Assembly (NCBI GenBank): GCA_965230605.1
Contig: CBDDLD010000004.1
Coordinates: 1,612,001 to 1,676,000 of the forward strand
Direction of reading: 5' to 3'
Origin: CBDDLD01 sp965230605
GTDB taxonomy: Bacteria; Bacteroidota; Bacteroidia; Flavobacteriales; Flavobacteriaceae
DNA length: 64,000 bases
The notes under the pieces were generated by a model, which did no database searches, was not told where the DNA came from, and worked only from the letters and a program-made list of their open reading frames with translations. Each line of letters begins with the position of its first letter. Positions within the stretch are counted from its first letter, which is position 1. Position numbers and translations under genes: made by a program. Shown piece after piece: positions 53,093 through 61,889 of the stretch.

Positions 53093-54844
53093 ATGGGTAA
53101 GAGCAAGAAAATTATTCTAACCGGATATCGTGATTTAAAACAAAAAATATCTAGTGAATCTTCACAATCCTTACGTGAATCCCTTAAACAATTTGGAGAC
53201 GATTTAGAGTTTGGTTACAAGTACGCCCCTGACTTAGAGAAAGACCCAACCACCATGTTTGCTGCCAAAGCAATTATAGCTGCAGAACATCAAGACATGG
53301 GTGAAGACGTGTATCAAAATGTCACCGGGGGTAAAAACTTCACACGCGAAGGTGTTTTTGAATTGGTCAAGAAACTCGGTCTAGATATGAAACGTTTTGA
53401 AACTGATTTTAATGATGAAACCACCGAGAAAAGGGTTTATGAAGATATTGCAGCAGCCAAGAATTCGGGGTTACATGTATTTCCGGGACTTACTATAGAT
53501 GGTATGCCGTATAAAGGTGCATGGGATGATAATTCCCTCTTTAGCGCCATACGAAAGCGAGGAGCCAAACAAGCCCGAATTGCTATGGATAGCTTTTTTG
53601 AATGGGGTGCTGCGGCCGCTATTGTTTTGATTATTGCTACTGCCGGTGCATTACTACTTGTAAACCTTGGTTATAGTGAGCTTTATGAACACTGGAGACA
53701 TACCGAGCTTGGTTTCTCATTTGGAGGAAGTCGGTTTACACTGCCGGTTGAAATCTGGATCAACGATTTTCTAATGGCCATATTCTTTTTATTAATTGGT
53801 CTGGAAATTAAACGGGAAGTTTTAGATGGTGAACTGTCTGATGCTAAAAGTGCTGCCATGCCGGTTATTGGTGCTATAGGTGGCATGGTGATCCCCGCAC
53901 TTATTTATATTGCAGTCAATCTTGGAAGTAGTACTGCTAACGGATGGGGAATTCCCATGGCAACAGATATTGCTTTTACGCTTGGGTTGATGGCTTTATT
54001 AGGAACCCGTGCTCCACTGTCTCTAAAGATTTTCATTTCTGCACTAGCCGTTGCAGATGATTTAGGTGCTATAATCGTTATTGCCTTATTCTACGGTCAC
54101 GGATTTCATATTTGGCCATTCGTAGGTGCTTTATTGGTCATTGGTCTTATGTTCTTCCTCAATCGCAAAAAGGTTTTCAATATTGCTATTTATGTTGTCT
54201 TAGGGCTGATACTTTGGTTTTTAATTTTCAAAAGTGGCTTGCACGCTACCCTAGCTGGAGTAATTACTGCTATTCTAATTCCGGTACGCGGTAAAGCTGA
54301 TCTCTCTTTAATTGCGCAACAAACCTCAATAATATTCAATAGGGAAATTGGAAAATCTGATAATCAAAATCAAAGTAAAATAAGTCATGGTTCTTTGGAA
54401 GTGCTAAAAAATGCCATAGAACGATTACGTGAGCCTAGCGAATATTTAATGCACTCACTAGAAAAGGTGGTGAACTATTCCATTCTACCACTTTTCGCAT
54501 TTTTTAATACAGGTATCCTAATTTCCGGTGGGAGTTTTAATCTCATGGAGCCTGTTAACCTTGGTATTTTACTAGGACTATGTCTTGGTAAACCTTTAGG
54601 TATTGTAGGTGCATGTTGGATAGCCTCAAAGGCTAAGATTGCACAATTGTCATCAGAGATAAGCTGGAAGGCATTACTTGGCGGAGCTTGCCTGGCTGGG
54701 GTTGGCTTTACAATGTCGATCGTCGTAGCTTCAAGTGCTTTCAAGGATAATCTCCTCACTTCGGCAAAAATCAGTATTCTATTAGCATCAACATTGTCTG
54801 CTGTTATAGGCTTATTGATTCTTAGATTTAGTTCTAAGAAATAA
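53093..54844 (+). CDS. nhaA: NhaA-type Na+/H+ antiporter with N-terminal DsbA-like domain
   Basis: This is 583 residues; canonical NhaA is about 390. Residues ~1-165 form a soluble DsbA-like module (MFAAKAIIAAEHQDMGEDVY; HVFPGLTIDGMPYKGAWDD, like the DsbA cis-Pro/C-terminal region) but without a CxxC redox motif. The NhaA part from ~165 has EIWINDFLMAIFFLLIGLEIKRE, ATDIAFTLG and VADDLGAIIVIALFYG, which contains the two adjacent transport Asp (E. coli D163/D164 equivalents). Transport is probably normal; the fused domain may be regulatory. Monocistronic. Confidence 0.9.
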   Translation: MGKSKKIILTGYRDLKQKISSESSQSLRESLKQFGDDLEFGYKYAPDLEKDPTTMFAAKAIIAAEHQDMGEDVYQNVTGGKNFTREGVFELVKKLGLDMKRFETDFNDETTEKRVYEDIAAAKNSGLHVFPGLTIDGMPYKGAWDDNSLFSAIRKRGAKQARIAMDSFFEWGAAAAIVLIIATAGALLLVNLGYSELYEHWRHTELGFSFGGSRFTLPVEIWINDFLMAIFFLLIGLEIKREVLDGELSDAKSAAMPVIGAIGGMVIPALIYIAVNLGSSTANGWGIPMATDIAFTLGLMALLGTRAPLSLKIFISALAVADDLGAIIVIALFYGHGFHIWPFVGALLVIGLMFFLNRKKVFNIAIYVVLGLILWFLIFKSGLHATLAGVITAILIPVRGKADLSLIAQQTSIIFNREIGKSDNQNQSKISHGSLEVLKNAIERLREPSEYLMHSLEKVVNYSILPLFAFFNTGILISGGSFNLMEPVNLGILLGLCLGKPLGIVGACWIASKAKIAQLSSEISWKALLGGACLAGVGFTMSIVVASSAFKDNLLTSAKISILLASTLSAVIGLLILRFSSKK

Positions 54845-54858
54845 GCTTTAAAATATCG

Positions 54859-55455
54859 CTATTTTACAGATTCTGGACGCTCAGATAATACAATATCCTT
54901 TTGCGCTACATGAACTCCATCAACCAATTTTGTAGTTAAAATTCGATCTGTTTGCTCATGCTTAGCTAAACGTCTTCGGCAACGCTTCGTTAATAAAGGA
55001 TCTTCATCAAAAATAAAAGATTCTAACTCATAAGCTTGTTTAGATGGTGCTTTAACTAAAGGAAAAATTTGTTGTAATCGGTTATAGCGTCTGTTATTTC
55101 CTGGAATAAAAGTGTGAAAGGTGTACTTCCCATTTGCATCTGTTTTTACCCAGCTTCTATGAAATACATAACGCTCTTCACCGGTTCTTCGTAATTGGAA
55201 ATGTCCATCCTCATCTGGTTGTTCAATATAAATGATAACACCTTCAGCTGGAGTTACACCATCACTTTGATATACAGTACCGGTAAGTTTAAGTTTATTA
55301 GTTTTGTTTCTATAATCAGGGATAGTGTCTGTAGGAAGCATTTGAGCTTCTTCTCTATCGTGAATAGGATTATTGTTTTGAGTGTTTTGAGCAGAAACAA
55401 GATTAACAGTGCTATAAAAGCAAATCACTAAGAATAGTACAACGGCATTTTTCAT
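54859..55455 (-). CDS. Exported intradiol-dioxygenase-fold protein, probably without canonical iron site
   Basis: This is 198 residues from the ATG at 55455, at the signal peptide NAVVLFLVICFYSTVNLVSA; a further in-frame ATG upstream would add 35 residues before the signal. The mature part has GTVYQSDGVTPAEGVIIYIEQPD, HRSWVKTDANGKYTFHTFIPG and a C-terminal beta segment, matching the intradiol ring-cleavage dioxygenase fold. However, the following RPxHIH-type iron-ligand segment of true enzymes is not evident (RRYNRLQQIFPLVKAPS instead). Likely a binding or degenerate member. Confidence 0.6.
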   Translation of the reverse strand: MKNAVVLFLVICFYSTVNLVSAQNTQNNNPIHDREEAQMLPTDTIPDYRNKTNKLKLTGTVYQSDGVTPAEGVIIYIEQPDEDGHFQLRRTGEERYVFHRSWVKTDANGKYTFHTFIPGNNRRYNRLQQIFPLVKAPSKQAYELESFIFDEDPLLTKRCRRRLAKHEQTDRILTTKLVDGVHVAQKDIVLSERPESVK

Positions 55456-55849
55456 GTCTAATACGATTTGGGTTACCTCAAAATTGCTATGAATAAATGA
55501 TAAACCCTTAAAAATCATATAAGTGCACATTTTTTTACGATAAACAGGAAAAAGGTGCAAAATTTAACGATGAATGGCATGAGTACTTGAATAGCTGTGC
55601 GCCAATTTTTGTCAAAAAATAAGTCCATACATATGGCGTTTTAATACTAAAATTGACTCGATATTTCGCCAGAAAAGCATCAAGTATTTCATCGAATAAA
55701 TATGCTTTTAATCCATTATTTATGCAGTTTATCCATGAAATTTGCACTTAAAGTGTTAAAATTTATTCGTTAAAAAACATGAATTTTAGTTGTTTTTGCG
55801 ATTTTTTTATATAGATTTGTTGCAAATGTCCTTAATCAAAACTAAAAAC
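55456..55849. other. Intergenic region between divergent genes
   Basis: This 394-base AT-rich stretch separates the minus-strand dioxygenase-like gene and the plus-strand secreted protein. Only the promoter at 55790-55819 is recognised. A 70-codon minus-strand ORF here lacks protein-like composition and is not reported. No inverted repeats of note. Confidence 0.5.
55790..55819 (+). promoter_or_regulatory. Promoter of the secreted protein at 55850
   Basis: TTG at 55790-55792 and TAGATTTG at 55812-55819, spaced 19 bases apart, fit the Bacteroidota -33/-7 pattern. The start codon lies 30 bases downstream of the -7 box. Confidence 0.6.
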
Positions 55850-56299
55850 ATGAAAACTAAACTTACCCTACTTAGTACAATTTTCATACTAATGATGAGT
55901 TTGAGTCATGCTCAAAAAAAAGGGGATTCTCAAAGCATTATTAGTGGTAAAGTGAGTATTGCCAAGTACCACAGCCGAGATGCCCTTAAGAAAATGCCTA
56001 AAGGTGATTTACTTACACTTTATATAGAACGTATTGAAGTTATTGTAAACATTTTACCAAATATTGCTTTTACTACAAAGCCAGGAGTTACTATGAAATC
56101 TTTAGGTATTCCTGATACCAAAGACAATAAGAAAGCCTTGAAAGAAAATATTGAAGCGTCTAACACGTATTTTGAGAGTACTATAGAATTTCAGAAAAAG
56201 ATTCTACCCTACTCAGACACCAATGACCTCATAGCCGCCATCCTATTTTATGAAGAAACTTTAAAAGCATTACATACCTATAATGATTTTAAAGATTAA
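55850..56299 (+). CDS. Secreted alpha-helical protein, hypothetical
   Basis: This is 149 residues from the ATG at 55850; the upstream in-frame codons overlap the promoter. Signal peptide LSTIFILMMSLSHAQ. The mature part is helical, with KYHSRDALKKMPKGDLLTLYIERIEVIVNIL-type amphipathic helices and Lys-rich stretches. Its small family is seen in flavobacteria, but no function is known. Followed by a clear terminator. Confidence 0.7.
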   Translation: MKTKLTLLSTIFILMMSLSHAQKKGDSQSIISGKVSIAKYHSRDALKKMPKGDLLTLYIERIEVIVNILPNIAFTTKPGVTMKSLGIPDTKDNKKALKENIEASNTYFESTIEFQKKILPYSDTNDLIAAILFYEETLKALHTYNDFKD

Positions 56300-56323
56300 T
56301 CTCTAATGGATTCCTACCGTTTT

Positions 56324-56356
56324 AAAAAACCTTGATCATTGCATCGGGGTTTTTTT
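56324..56356 (+). terminator. Intrinsic terminator
   Basis: AAAAAACCTTGAT (56324-56336) pairs with ATCGGGGTTTTTT (56343-56355) through two G-U pairs on the plus strand, with a CATTGC loop and a T-run at the right. It ends the 55850-56299 transcript. Confidence 0.8.
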
Positions 56357-56482
56357 ATAGCATTAAAATACTTGATTTACAGCCTGTTCTCCTCTCTTCT
56401 TTAAAGTAATCTATAAAATAACTGTTTTTTTGTAAGTTTTTTCTGAATTAGATTCAAAAATAGTGCATTTCATCGAAATTTA

Positions 56483-56513
56483 TTGTATTTCATAGGTTTT
56501 GTTCATATGTTTG
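56483..56513 (+). promoter_or_regulatory. Promoter of the beta-helix protein gene
   Basis: TTG (56483-56485), 20-base spacer, TATGTTTG (56506-56513): a good Bacteroidota promoter match. It lies 50 bases upstream of the ATG at 56563. Confidence 0.65.
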
Positions 56514-56562
56514 GTACTATAAGTCATTAACCCCAAACCTAACATAAACTAATTTGACTGTT

Positions 56563-57879
56563 ATGAAGAATTTACTGAAGACAGCGCTTATTTTTCTGCT
56601 TGTTGTAAATGGCTCTTTTGCACAGCAAGAAAAAGGAATCATTGGATACGATAATTGGTTAGATTCATGGACTGAGTTTAGACCTAATCGAATAGATTAC
56701 GGAGAAGCCACAGAAATACTAAGTGGTAATATTACAGACAGTACTACACTAACAAAGCGAAACACTTACTTACTAGTAGGTGACGTCTTTGTAACTAACA
56801 ATGCAACACTTACTATAGAACCAGGTACTGTAATTCTTGGTGATTTTAAAAGTAAAGGTTCATTAACAATAAGTAAAGGTTCAAAACTTATTGCTGAAGG
56901 AAAGCAAACAGACCCTATCATCTTCACATCTAACCGAAGTGTTAAAAAACCAGGCGACTGGGGAGGGTTATTTGTCCTCGGTGATGCGCCTATTAATACT
57001 TATGGAAATCAATCCTCATTAAATTATGGTTTACGCCCATCTAGCTTTGAAAGCATAAGCTATGGTGGTGATGATCCGGAAAGTGACTCTGGAATCATAA
57101 AGTATGTAAGGATTGAGTTTGCCGGTAAAAGAACGAAAGCATCTGAAAACCTTAATGGATTAACATTAGCCGGTGTTGGTAATAAAACTGTGGTTGAGAA
57201 TGTGATGGTGAGTTACAGCGAAGGTAATGCATTTAATATCCTTGGAGGTGATTTGTCTATAACAAAAATGGTATCGTACAAGAACAGTCAAAACGATTAT
57301 GAATTCAATTATGGTACACAATGTAGAATCACAAACTCTTTGGCAGTAAGAGATCCTTACATGTCGAGTCCTGATGGTTCAAGATGCCTTCATGTACTTT
57401 CTTATGACAATAAAGAAGATGCAGATCCTGCAAATAGTCAAACATATGTAAATGCTATGAACCTCACTTTAGTTAATGTTTCTGAGAATTTAGAGTCAGA
57501 CATTAAAATTGGTTTGGTAAATGAAGCTATCTATATAGGAAGCGATGCAGCTTTTGTAATTGATAAAAGTGTGATCTCAGGATTTAATCCGGCTGTGATC
57601 TTAGACGACGCAATCAAAATGAATGAAGACAATTTAAGACGTATTGAATTTGTGAGAACCTACTTCAACAATTGCAATGGAAATATCTTCAGAAAGAACT
57701 TTGATAACAATGATGATTTAGAAAGCTGGTATGGCAGTAGAGCCTTTAACAACTTATATTCTAAGGGTCCAGATTACGAAACATTTATTGATTCAGGTAA
57801 CAAGAAATATCCTGATTATAGATTGAAGGTAAATAAGATCATCGCATCTAATGATTACGACGACGACGATGATGATTAA
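56563..57879 (+). CDS. Secreted parallel beta-helix-like protein with poly-Asp tail
   Basis: This is 438 residues from the ATG at 56563. Signal peptide TALIFLLVVNGSFAQ. The mature part has repeated beta-helix-style strands (NTYLLVGDVFVTNNATLTIEPG; GTVILGDFKSKGSLTISKG; KLIAEGKQTDPIIFTSNRSV) and conserved GDWGGLFVLGDAPIN. This is the type found in Bacteroidota surface proteins of the 'GDWGG' group, often exported for attachment. The last residues are an aspartate run (NDYDDDDDD), giving a highly acidic C-terminus that could bind cations. No CTD for type IX secretion was recognised. Ligand unknown. Confidence 0.75.
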   Translation: MKNLLKTALIFLLVVNGSFAQQEKGIIGYDNWLDSWTEFRPNRIDYGEATEILSGNITDSTTLTKRNTYLLVGDVFVTNNATLTIEPGTVILGDFKSKGSLTISKGSKLIAEGKQTDPIIFTSNRSVKKPGDWGGLFVLGDAPINTYGNQSSLNYGLRPSSFESISYGGDDPESDSGIIKYVRIEFAGKRTKASENLNGLTLAGVGNKTVVENVMVSYSEGNAFNILGGDLSITKMVSYKNSQNDYEFNYGTQCRITNSLAVRDPYMSSPDGSRCLHVLSYDNKEDADPANSQTYVNAMNLTLVNVSENLESDIKIGLVNEAIYIGSDAAFVIDKSVISGFNPAVILDDAIKMNEDNLRRIEFVRTYFNNCNGNIFRKNFDNNDDLESWYGSRAFNNLYSKGPDYETFIDSGNKKYPDYRLKVNKIIASNDYDDDDDD

Positions 57880-57971
57880 TGGTGAAGTCATCAGTTAATA
57901 TAAATCTAAATACATCATTAAGATAAATAAACATAATAGCCTATAGTATAGATAATTACAATTTAACAAGA

Positions 57972-59423
57972 ATGCTCAAATCTAACCATGTACAAAAACT
58001 TATCATAAGTCTTTGCTTTTTATGTCTTTCCCTACAAGAAGATGTAAATGCACAACTGGTCATTGGTAGTCCTAGCTTAGGATTTAGTCAGGCCTGTGCT
58101 AGTGATGCGTTTAATTCTTACAGTACAACATTTGTGTTTTCTCCAGAATCTGCAGTGAATGGGTCTAATCAGTTCACTATAGAGTTGTCTGATGCTGATG
58201 GTGATTTTGCGGATGCAACAGTAATATATACATCACCAACCGGTATTACCTCTTCTCCTGCAACTCTTGACTTCTCTATCCCAGAGACCACAGCAGGTGA
58301 AAACTATAGAATCCGTATTAAAAGTAGTTCGCCAGTTGCTACCAGCGCACCATCTCCATCTTTTGCCGCATACTACAAACTTCAAGACTCACCATTTACC
58401 ATAAACAACTTAGTGTCTACTGGTGCATTTTGTACAGGAGGGACATACCTTCTAACAATTGATAATCCGGGAACAGGGAATAATGACTCGCCGCTTAATT
58501 ATCCGTCATTGACCTTTAACTGGTTTAGAGAAACAGGACCAACAACCTCTGAGTTTATTGCAGAAGGCAATAGTTTAACCGTTAGTGAAGAAGGGACATA
58601 TTTCGTTGAAACCAACTATGGTACTTGTACATCGAATTCTTTTTCTAACCGTGTTACTATTACTGAAGCTAGCTCTGGCACTGCGACTATTACCATTGCT
58701 TCTAGCTTAGGAAACCCATATTGTCCGGAACAAGGTCTTACCACATTAAATACTATTGGCGGTAATAGTTATCAATGGTTTAAAGATGGTGTTGAGATTC
58801 CGGATGCTACGGAACAAAGCTATCAAACTAATGAGTCTGGCACCTTCTCTGTACAGGTAGATCTCGGTGAGTGCTCTGCATCAGGAACTATAGACTTACA
58901 AAGTGAGCTCTTTGATGCCGATATCAATGTGGATGATATCAATCAAATTGAAGATGAGGAAACCTTAACAGTTATTATAACTACTACAGCTTCAAGCCCA
59001 GTGTTTGAATGGTATATGAATGGTCAATTAATAGCTGGTGCAATACAAGATACTTATGATATTACTGAGCCTGGTAATTACAGTGTAATTGCTACTGAAA
59101 CTATTGGATGTGAAGGCTCAAGAACATTCGAATTTGTAGTTGAGGAAGCATTTCCGAATGTTGCAAAAATTCCAAATATCATCAGCCCAAATGGCGATAT
59201 GATAAATGATACATGGGTGTTGCCATTACAATATGTAACTGGCACAGACACCGAAATAGTGATATACAATGCACAAGGTAAAGTTGTATTTCAAACTAAG
59301 GACTATCAAAATAATTGGCCGCAAGACGATTTAAATCAAACTAGCGTCAATCAATTGTTCTATTATATCATAACTACAAGTGATGGTACTGTAGAAAAAG
59401 GATCAATAACCATATTAAAATAA
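57972..59423 (+). CDS. Surface protein with type IX secretion type B sorting domain
   Basis: This 483-residue protein has a signal peptide (LIISLCFLCLSLQEDVNA) and several beta-sandwich/Ig-like stretches (e.g. SYQWFKDGVEIPDATEQSYQ). The C-terminal ~90 residues (IPNIISPNGDMINDTWVLP...VIYNAQGKVVFQT...DGTVEKGSITILK) fit the gliding-motility CHU_C-type type B sorting domain. It is exported by T9SS and probably attached to the cell surface. One base separates it from the SprF-like gene, the usual effector/partner order. Adhesion or binding role inferred. Confidence 0.88.
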   Translation: MLKSNHVQKLIISLCFLCLSLQEDVNAQLVIGSPSLGFSQACASDAFNSYSTTFVFSPESAVNGSNQFTIELSDADGDFADATVIYTSPTGITSSPATLDFSIPETTAGENYRIRIKSSSPVATSAPSPSFAAYYKLQDSPFTINNLVSTGAFCTGGTYLLTIDNPGTGNNDSPLNYPSLTFNWFRETGPTTSEFIAEGNSLTVSEEGTYFVETNYGTCTSNSFSNRVTITEASSGTATITIASSLGNPYCPEQGLTTLNTIGGNSYQWFKDGVEIPDATEQSYQTNESGTFSVQVDLGECSASGTIDLQSELFDADINVDDINQIEDEETLTVIITTTASSPVFEWYMNGQLIAGAIQDTYDITEPGNYSVIATETIGCEGSRTFEFVVEEAFPNVAKIPNIISPNGDMINDTWVLPLQYVTGTDTEIVIYNAQGKVVFQTKDYQNNWPQDDLNQTSVNQLFYYIITTSDGTVEKGSITILK

Positions 59424-59424
59424 A

Positions 59425-61827
59425 ATGAAAACACGCCTTATGATCCTAACCATAATAATCACTTCGATTCAAACCACATTTTCTCAAGAAAGTGACGGCG
59501 TGGCTTCTTTTGACTTACCAGTGAGAAATGCTTTGGTCTTTAATCGTTTTGCTATCAACCCTACTTTCACTTTTGTTAGAGAGCAAAACAAATACATCAG
59601 TTTTAGCAATAAGCGCGAATGGGTACAATTTGATAACGCACCTGTAACCTTCCTTGGGAGCTACTCTGGACGTTTTTCAGAAAATATAGGAGCTGGTATA
59701 GCAGCTTACCAACAAAACTTTGGTGTGCTAACTACATTTGGTGGCCTACTTAATATGGCTTATAACATTAAATTAAGACAGTATACTAATCTAACCTTTG
59801 GTCTTAATATTGGCGCCTACAGTAGTGGTATAAATACTGGAAATGTGGTTGCAAATTTTGATGACCCTTCCCTACAAAATGTGCCGTCAAACTTTTTAAT
59901 GACTGTAAATCCAGGAGTTAATTTTGGAACAGAATTTTTAGACTTTGGAGTATCTTTAAACAACCTTGTGCTCTACAACTTTGAAACTTCAGAAATGATT
60001 GAAGAAGATCCTGAGCAAAGTATTCGTGCGCACATCATGCACACAGGTTACTTTAATGGTAATGGCATCTTTGACAATGCAAAGTTTACCGGTGCATTAT
60101 TTTCAGATTTCAGACAAGATGAAACTGTATTCTCCGGTCTAGCATCCCTTAGTACTCCTAAAGGGATATGGGTACAAGTAGGTTATAATACACGTTATGG
60201 TGCATCGGGGGGATTAGGTTTGAACATCACCAAGAGTATCGCCTTAGAATACAATATTGAAAAAGCGATGGGCGACCTCAATGACTTTGGTCTATCGCAT
60301 GAATTCACTTTGGCTTATAGAATTCAATCCAGAAACAATTATGATTATAGCGGTGATGATGAGGTTGCAGCAGTATTTACAAAAAAACGTAGAAAGCCTG
60401 TAAAACCTTCAGATGAAGAGCTTGCCGGGATTAGAGAACGTGCAGCACAACGACGCGCTCAGGCAAAACTAGATCGCGAAGCTGAAGAAGCCGCTCAGTT
60501 GAAAGCAAAAGAAACTGAAGCAGAAAAGAAACGACTTGCTGAAGAAAAAGCTAAAGAAGATGCTGAGATTAGAGCAAAACAATTAGCAGAAGAACGTGCT
60601 AAGCAAGAAGCGGAAGCAGAAGCACAAAGATTGGCAGAACAAAAAGCCAAAGAGAAAGCACAAGCTGAGGCCAAGCGATTAGCCGAAGAAAGAGCAAAGC
60701 AAAAAGCGGAGGCAGAACGATTAGCAGCGGAGAAAGCAAAGCAAGAAGCGGAAGCCGAAGCACTGAGATTGGCTGAGGAGAAAGCTAAGCAAGAAGCTCA
60801 AGCAGAGGCGCAACGATTAGCTGATGAAAAAGCAAAACAAGAAGCGGAAGCCGAAGCACTACGATTAGCTGATGAAAAAGCCAAGCAAGAAGCTGAAGCT
60901 GAAGCACAGCGATTAGCCGCAGAAAAAGCACTAGAAGATGCTGTGTCTAATCCTAAGGATGATAATGGAAAATCACTACTAGAAGCTGCGCAAGCTTCAG
61001 AAGCCTCTAAAGACAAACAAAATAAACTTCTGGAAGATTTTGAGGCTATGGTAGAAATCAAAAATAAAGACCTTAAAGACTTAAAAGAAGAAAACGATTT
61101 AAGTGATCAGGGTATCACAGTAGCGCCAAGACCATTTAAAAGCGTAACTGCTGAAAACAATAAGTTGAATGCAATAAAATCTGATCTTGATCAGGTGATT
61201 GATGAACTTGGTGATAATATCGAAGAATTGAAATCACTTTATGAAGAGCGTACGCGAATTCAAACTATAGAATTGGATGAAGTTAGCTTATTCTACAAGA
61301 AAAAGCTCAAAGACCTATCTGATGAACAATCTAAGGCGCTACAAATCAAGGAACAACTTGAAGCACGATTAGAAACCATTAGAATCGCCACTGAATTTGA
61401 GAAGAGACGACGTATTAAACGCGCAGAGTATGATAATAATAAGGATAGATATGAGCAAGATAGAGCTGCATTAGAAAATATAAAGCGAACTACACCATTG
61501 AGTAATACGCCTTTAAAATCTGAAGACTTTGACTTTGGGGAAGCCGGAAATAATAACATCCAGATTTTAAAAGGTATTGAAAATGCTAATAATGGTTACT
61601 ACCTCATTATTGCTGTACATAATGATATATACAGCAGAAATGAGTTTGTGAAAAAGGTTGTGGCTTCTGGACGTACCAACGTAGATTTTTTCTATGATGT
61701 TAATACTAGCAAATATTACATCTATTATGACAAGTTTGGTAGCATAGAACAAGCCAATCAAGCAATGGAAGCTAAAGGAAACAGACCGTATAATGTTAAA
61801 ATGTCCCTCGTGAAAATAGAGAATTAG
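59425..61827 (+). CDS. PorP/SprF family T9SS protein with long coiled-coil and SPOR-like tail
   Basis: This 800-residue protein has a signal peptide (MILTIIITSIQTTFS) and a PorP/SprF outer-membrane barrel at about 25-305. A basic linker leads to a 150-residue Ala/Glu/Lys coiled coil (about 350-508, 16-residue repeats; see the repeat entry) and another helical region. A final ~85-residue module (YYLIIAVHNDIYSRNEFVKK; KYYIYYDKFGSIEQANQAM) has the strand-helix look of a SPOR domain, which binds denuded peptidoglycan. SprF-like proteins help deliver partner surface adhesins; the tail could reach through the periplasm to the wall. Typical SprF is ~330 residues. Confidence 0.82.
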   Translation: MKTRLMILTIIITSIQTTFSQESDGVASFDLPVRNALVFNRFAINPTFTFVREQNKYISFSNKREWVQFDNAPVTFLGSYSGRFSENIGAGIAAYQQNFGVLTTFGGLLNMAYNIKLRQYTNLTFGLNIGAYSSGINTGNVVANFDDPSLQNVPSNFLMTVNPGVNFGTEFLDFGVSLNNLVLYNFETSEMIEEDPEQSIRAHIMHTGYFNGNGIFDNAKFTGALFSDFRQDETVFSGLASLSTPKGIWVQVGYNTRYGASGGLGLNITKSIALEYNIEKAMGDLNDFGLSHEFTLAYRIQSRNNYDYSGDDEVAAVFTKKRRKPVKPSDEELAGIRERAAQRRAQAKLDREAEEAAQLKAKETEAEKKRLAEEKAKEDAEIRAKQLAEERAKQEAEAEAQRLAEQKAKEKAQAEAKRLAEERAKQKAEAERLAAEKAKQEAEAEALRLAEEKAKQEAQAEAQRLADEKAKQEAEAEALRLADEKAKQEAEAEAQRLAAEKALEDAVSNPKDDNGKSLLEAAQASEASKDKQNKLLEDFEAMVEIKNKDLKDLKEENDLSDQGITVAPRPFKSVTAENNKLNAIKSDLDQVIDELGDNIEELKSLYEERTRIQTIELDEVSLFYKKKLKDLSDEQSKALQIKEQLEARLETIRIATEFEKRRRIKRAEYDNNKDRYEQDRAALENIKRTTPLSNTPLKSEDFDFGEAGNNNIQILKGIENANNGYYLIIAVHNDIYSRNEFVKKVVASGRTNVDFFYDVNTSKYYIYYDKFGSIEQANQAMEAKGNRPYNVKMSLVKIEN
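60628..60930 (+). repeat. Tandem 48-base coding repeat (16-residue coiled-coil units)
   Basis: Seven consecutive units start with RLA at residues 402, 418, 432, 448, 464, 480 and 496 of the SprF-like protein. Each is near RLAEEKAKQEAEAEA; all spacings are 16 residues except one of 14. The unit DNA is divergent enough to be aligned by eye rather than identical. Expansion or contraction of this array would change the length of the coiled coil. Confidence 0.75.
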
Positions 61828-61889
61828 ATTAAGCCATTTTTCACTAGTTCACCGCCTCAACGAATAGTGAAAAATTAAAATTAAGTGTT

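Noticed and set aside
55535..55747. 70-codon minus-strand ORF in the intergenic gap
   Set aside because: No signal, motif or promoter; composition follows AT-rich intergenic DNA.
60798..61061. Serine/alanine-rich minus-strand ORF opposite the SprF-like repeats
   Set aside because: It is created by the 48-base coding repeat read backwards; the repeated pattern is not a protein feature.
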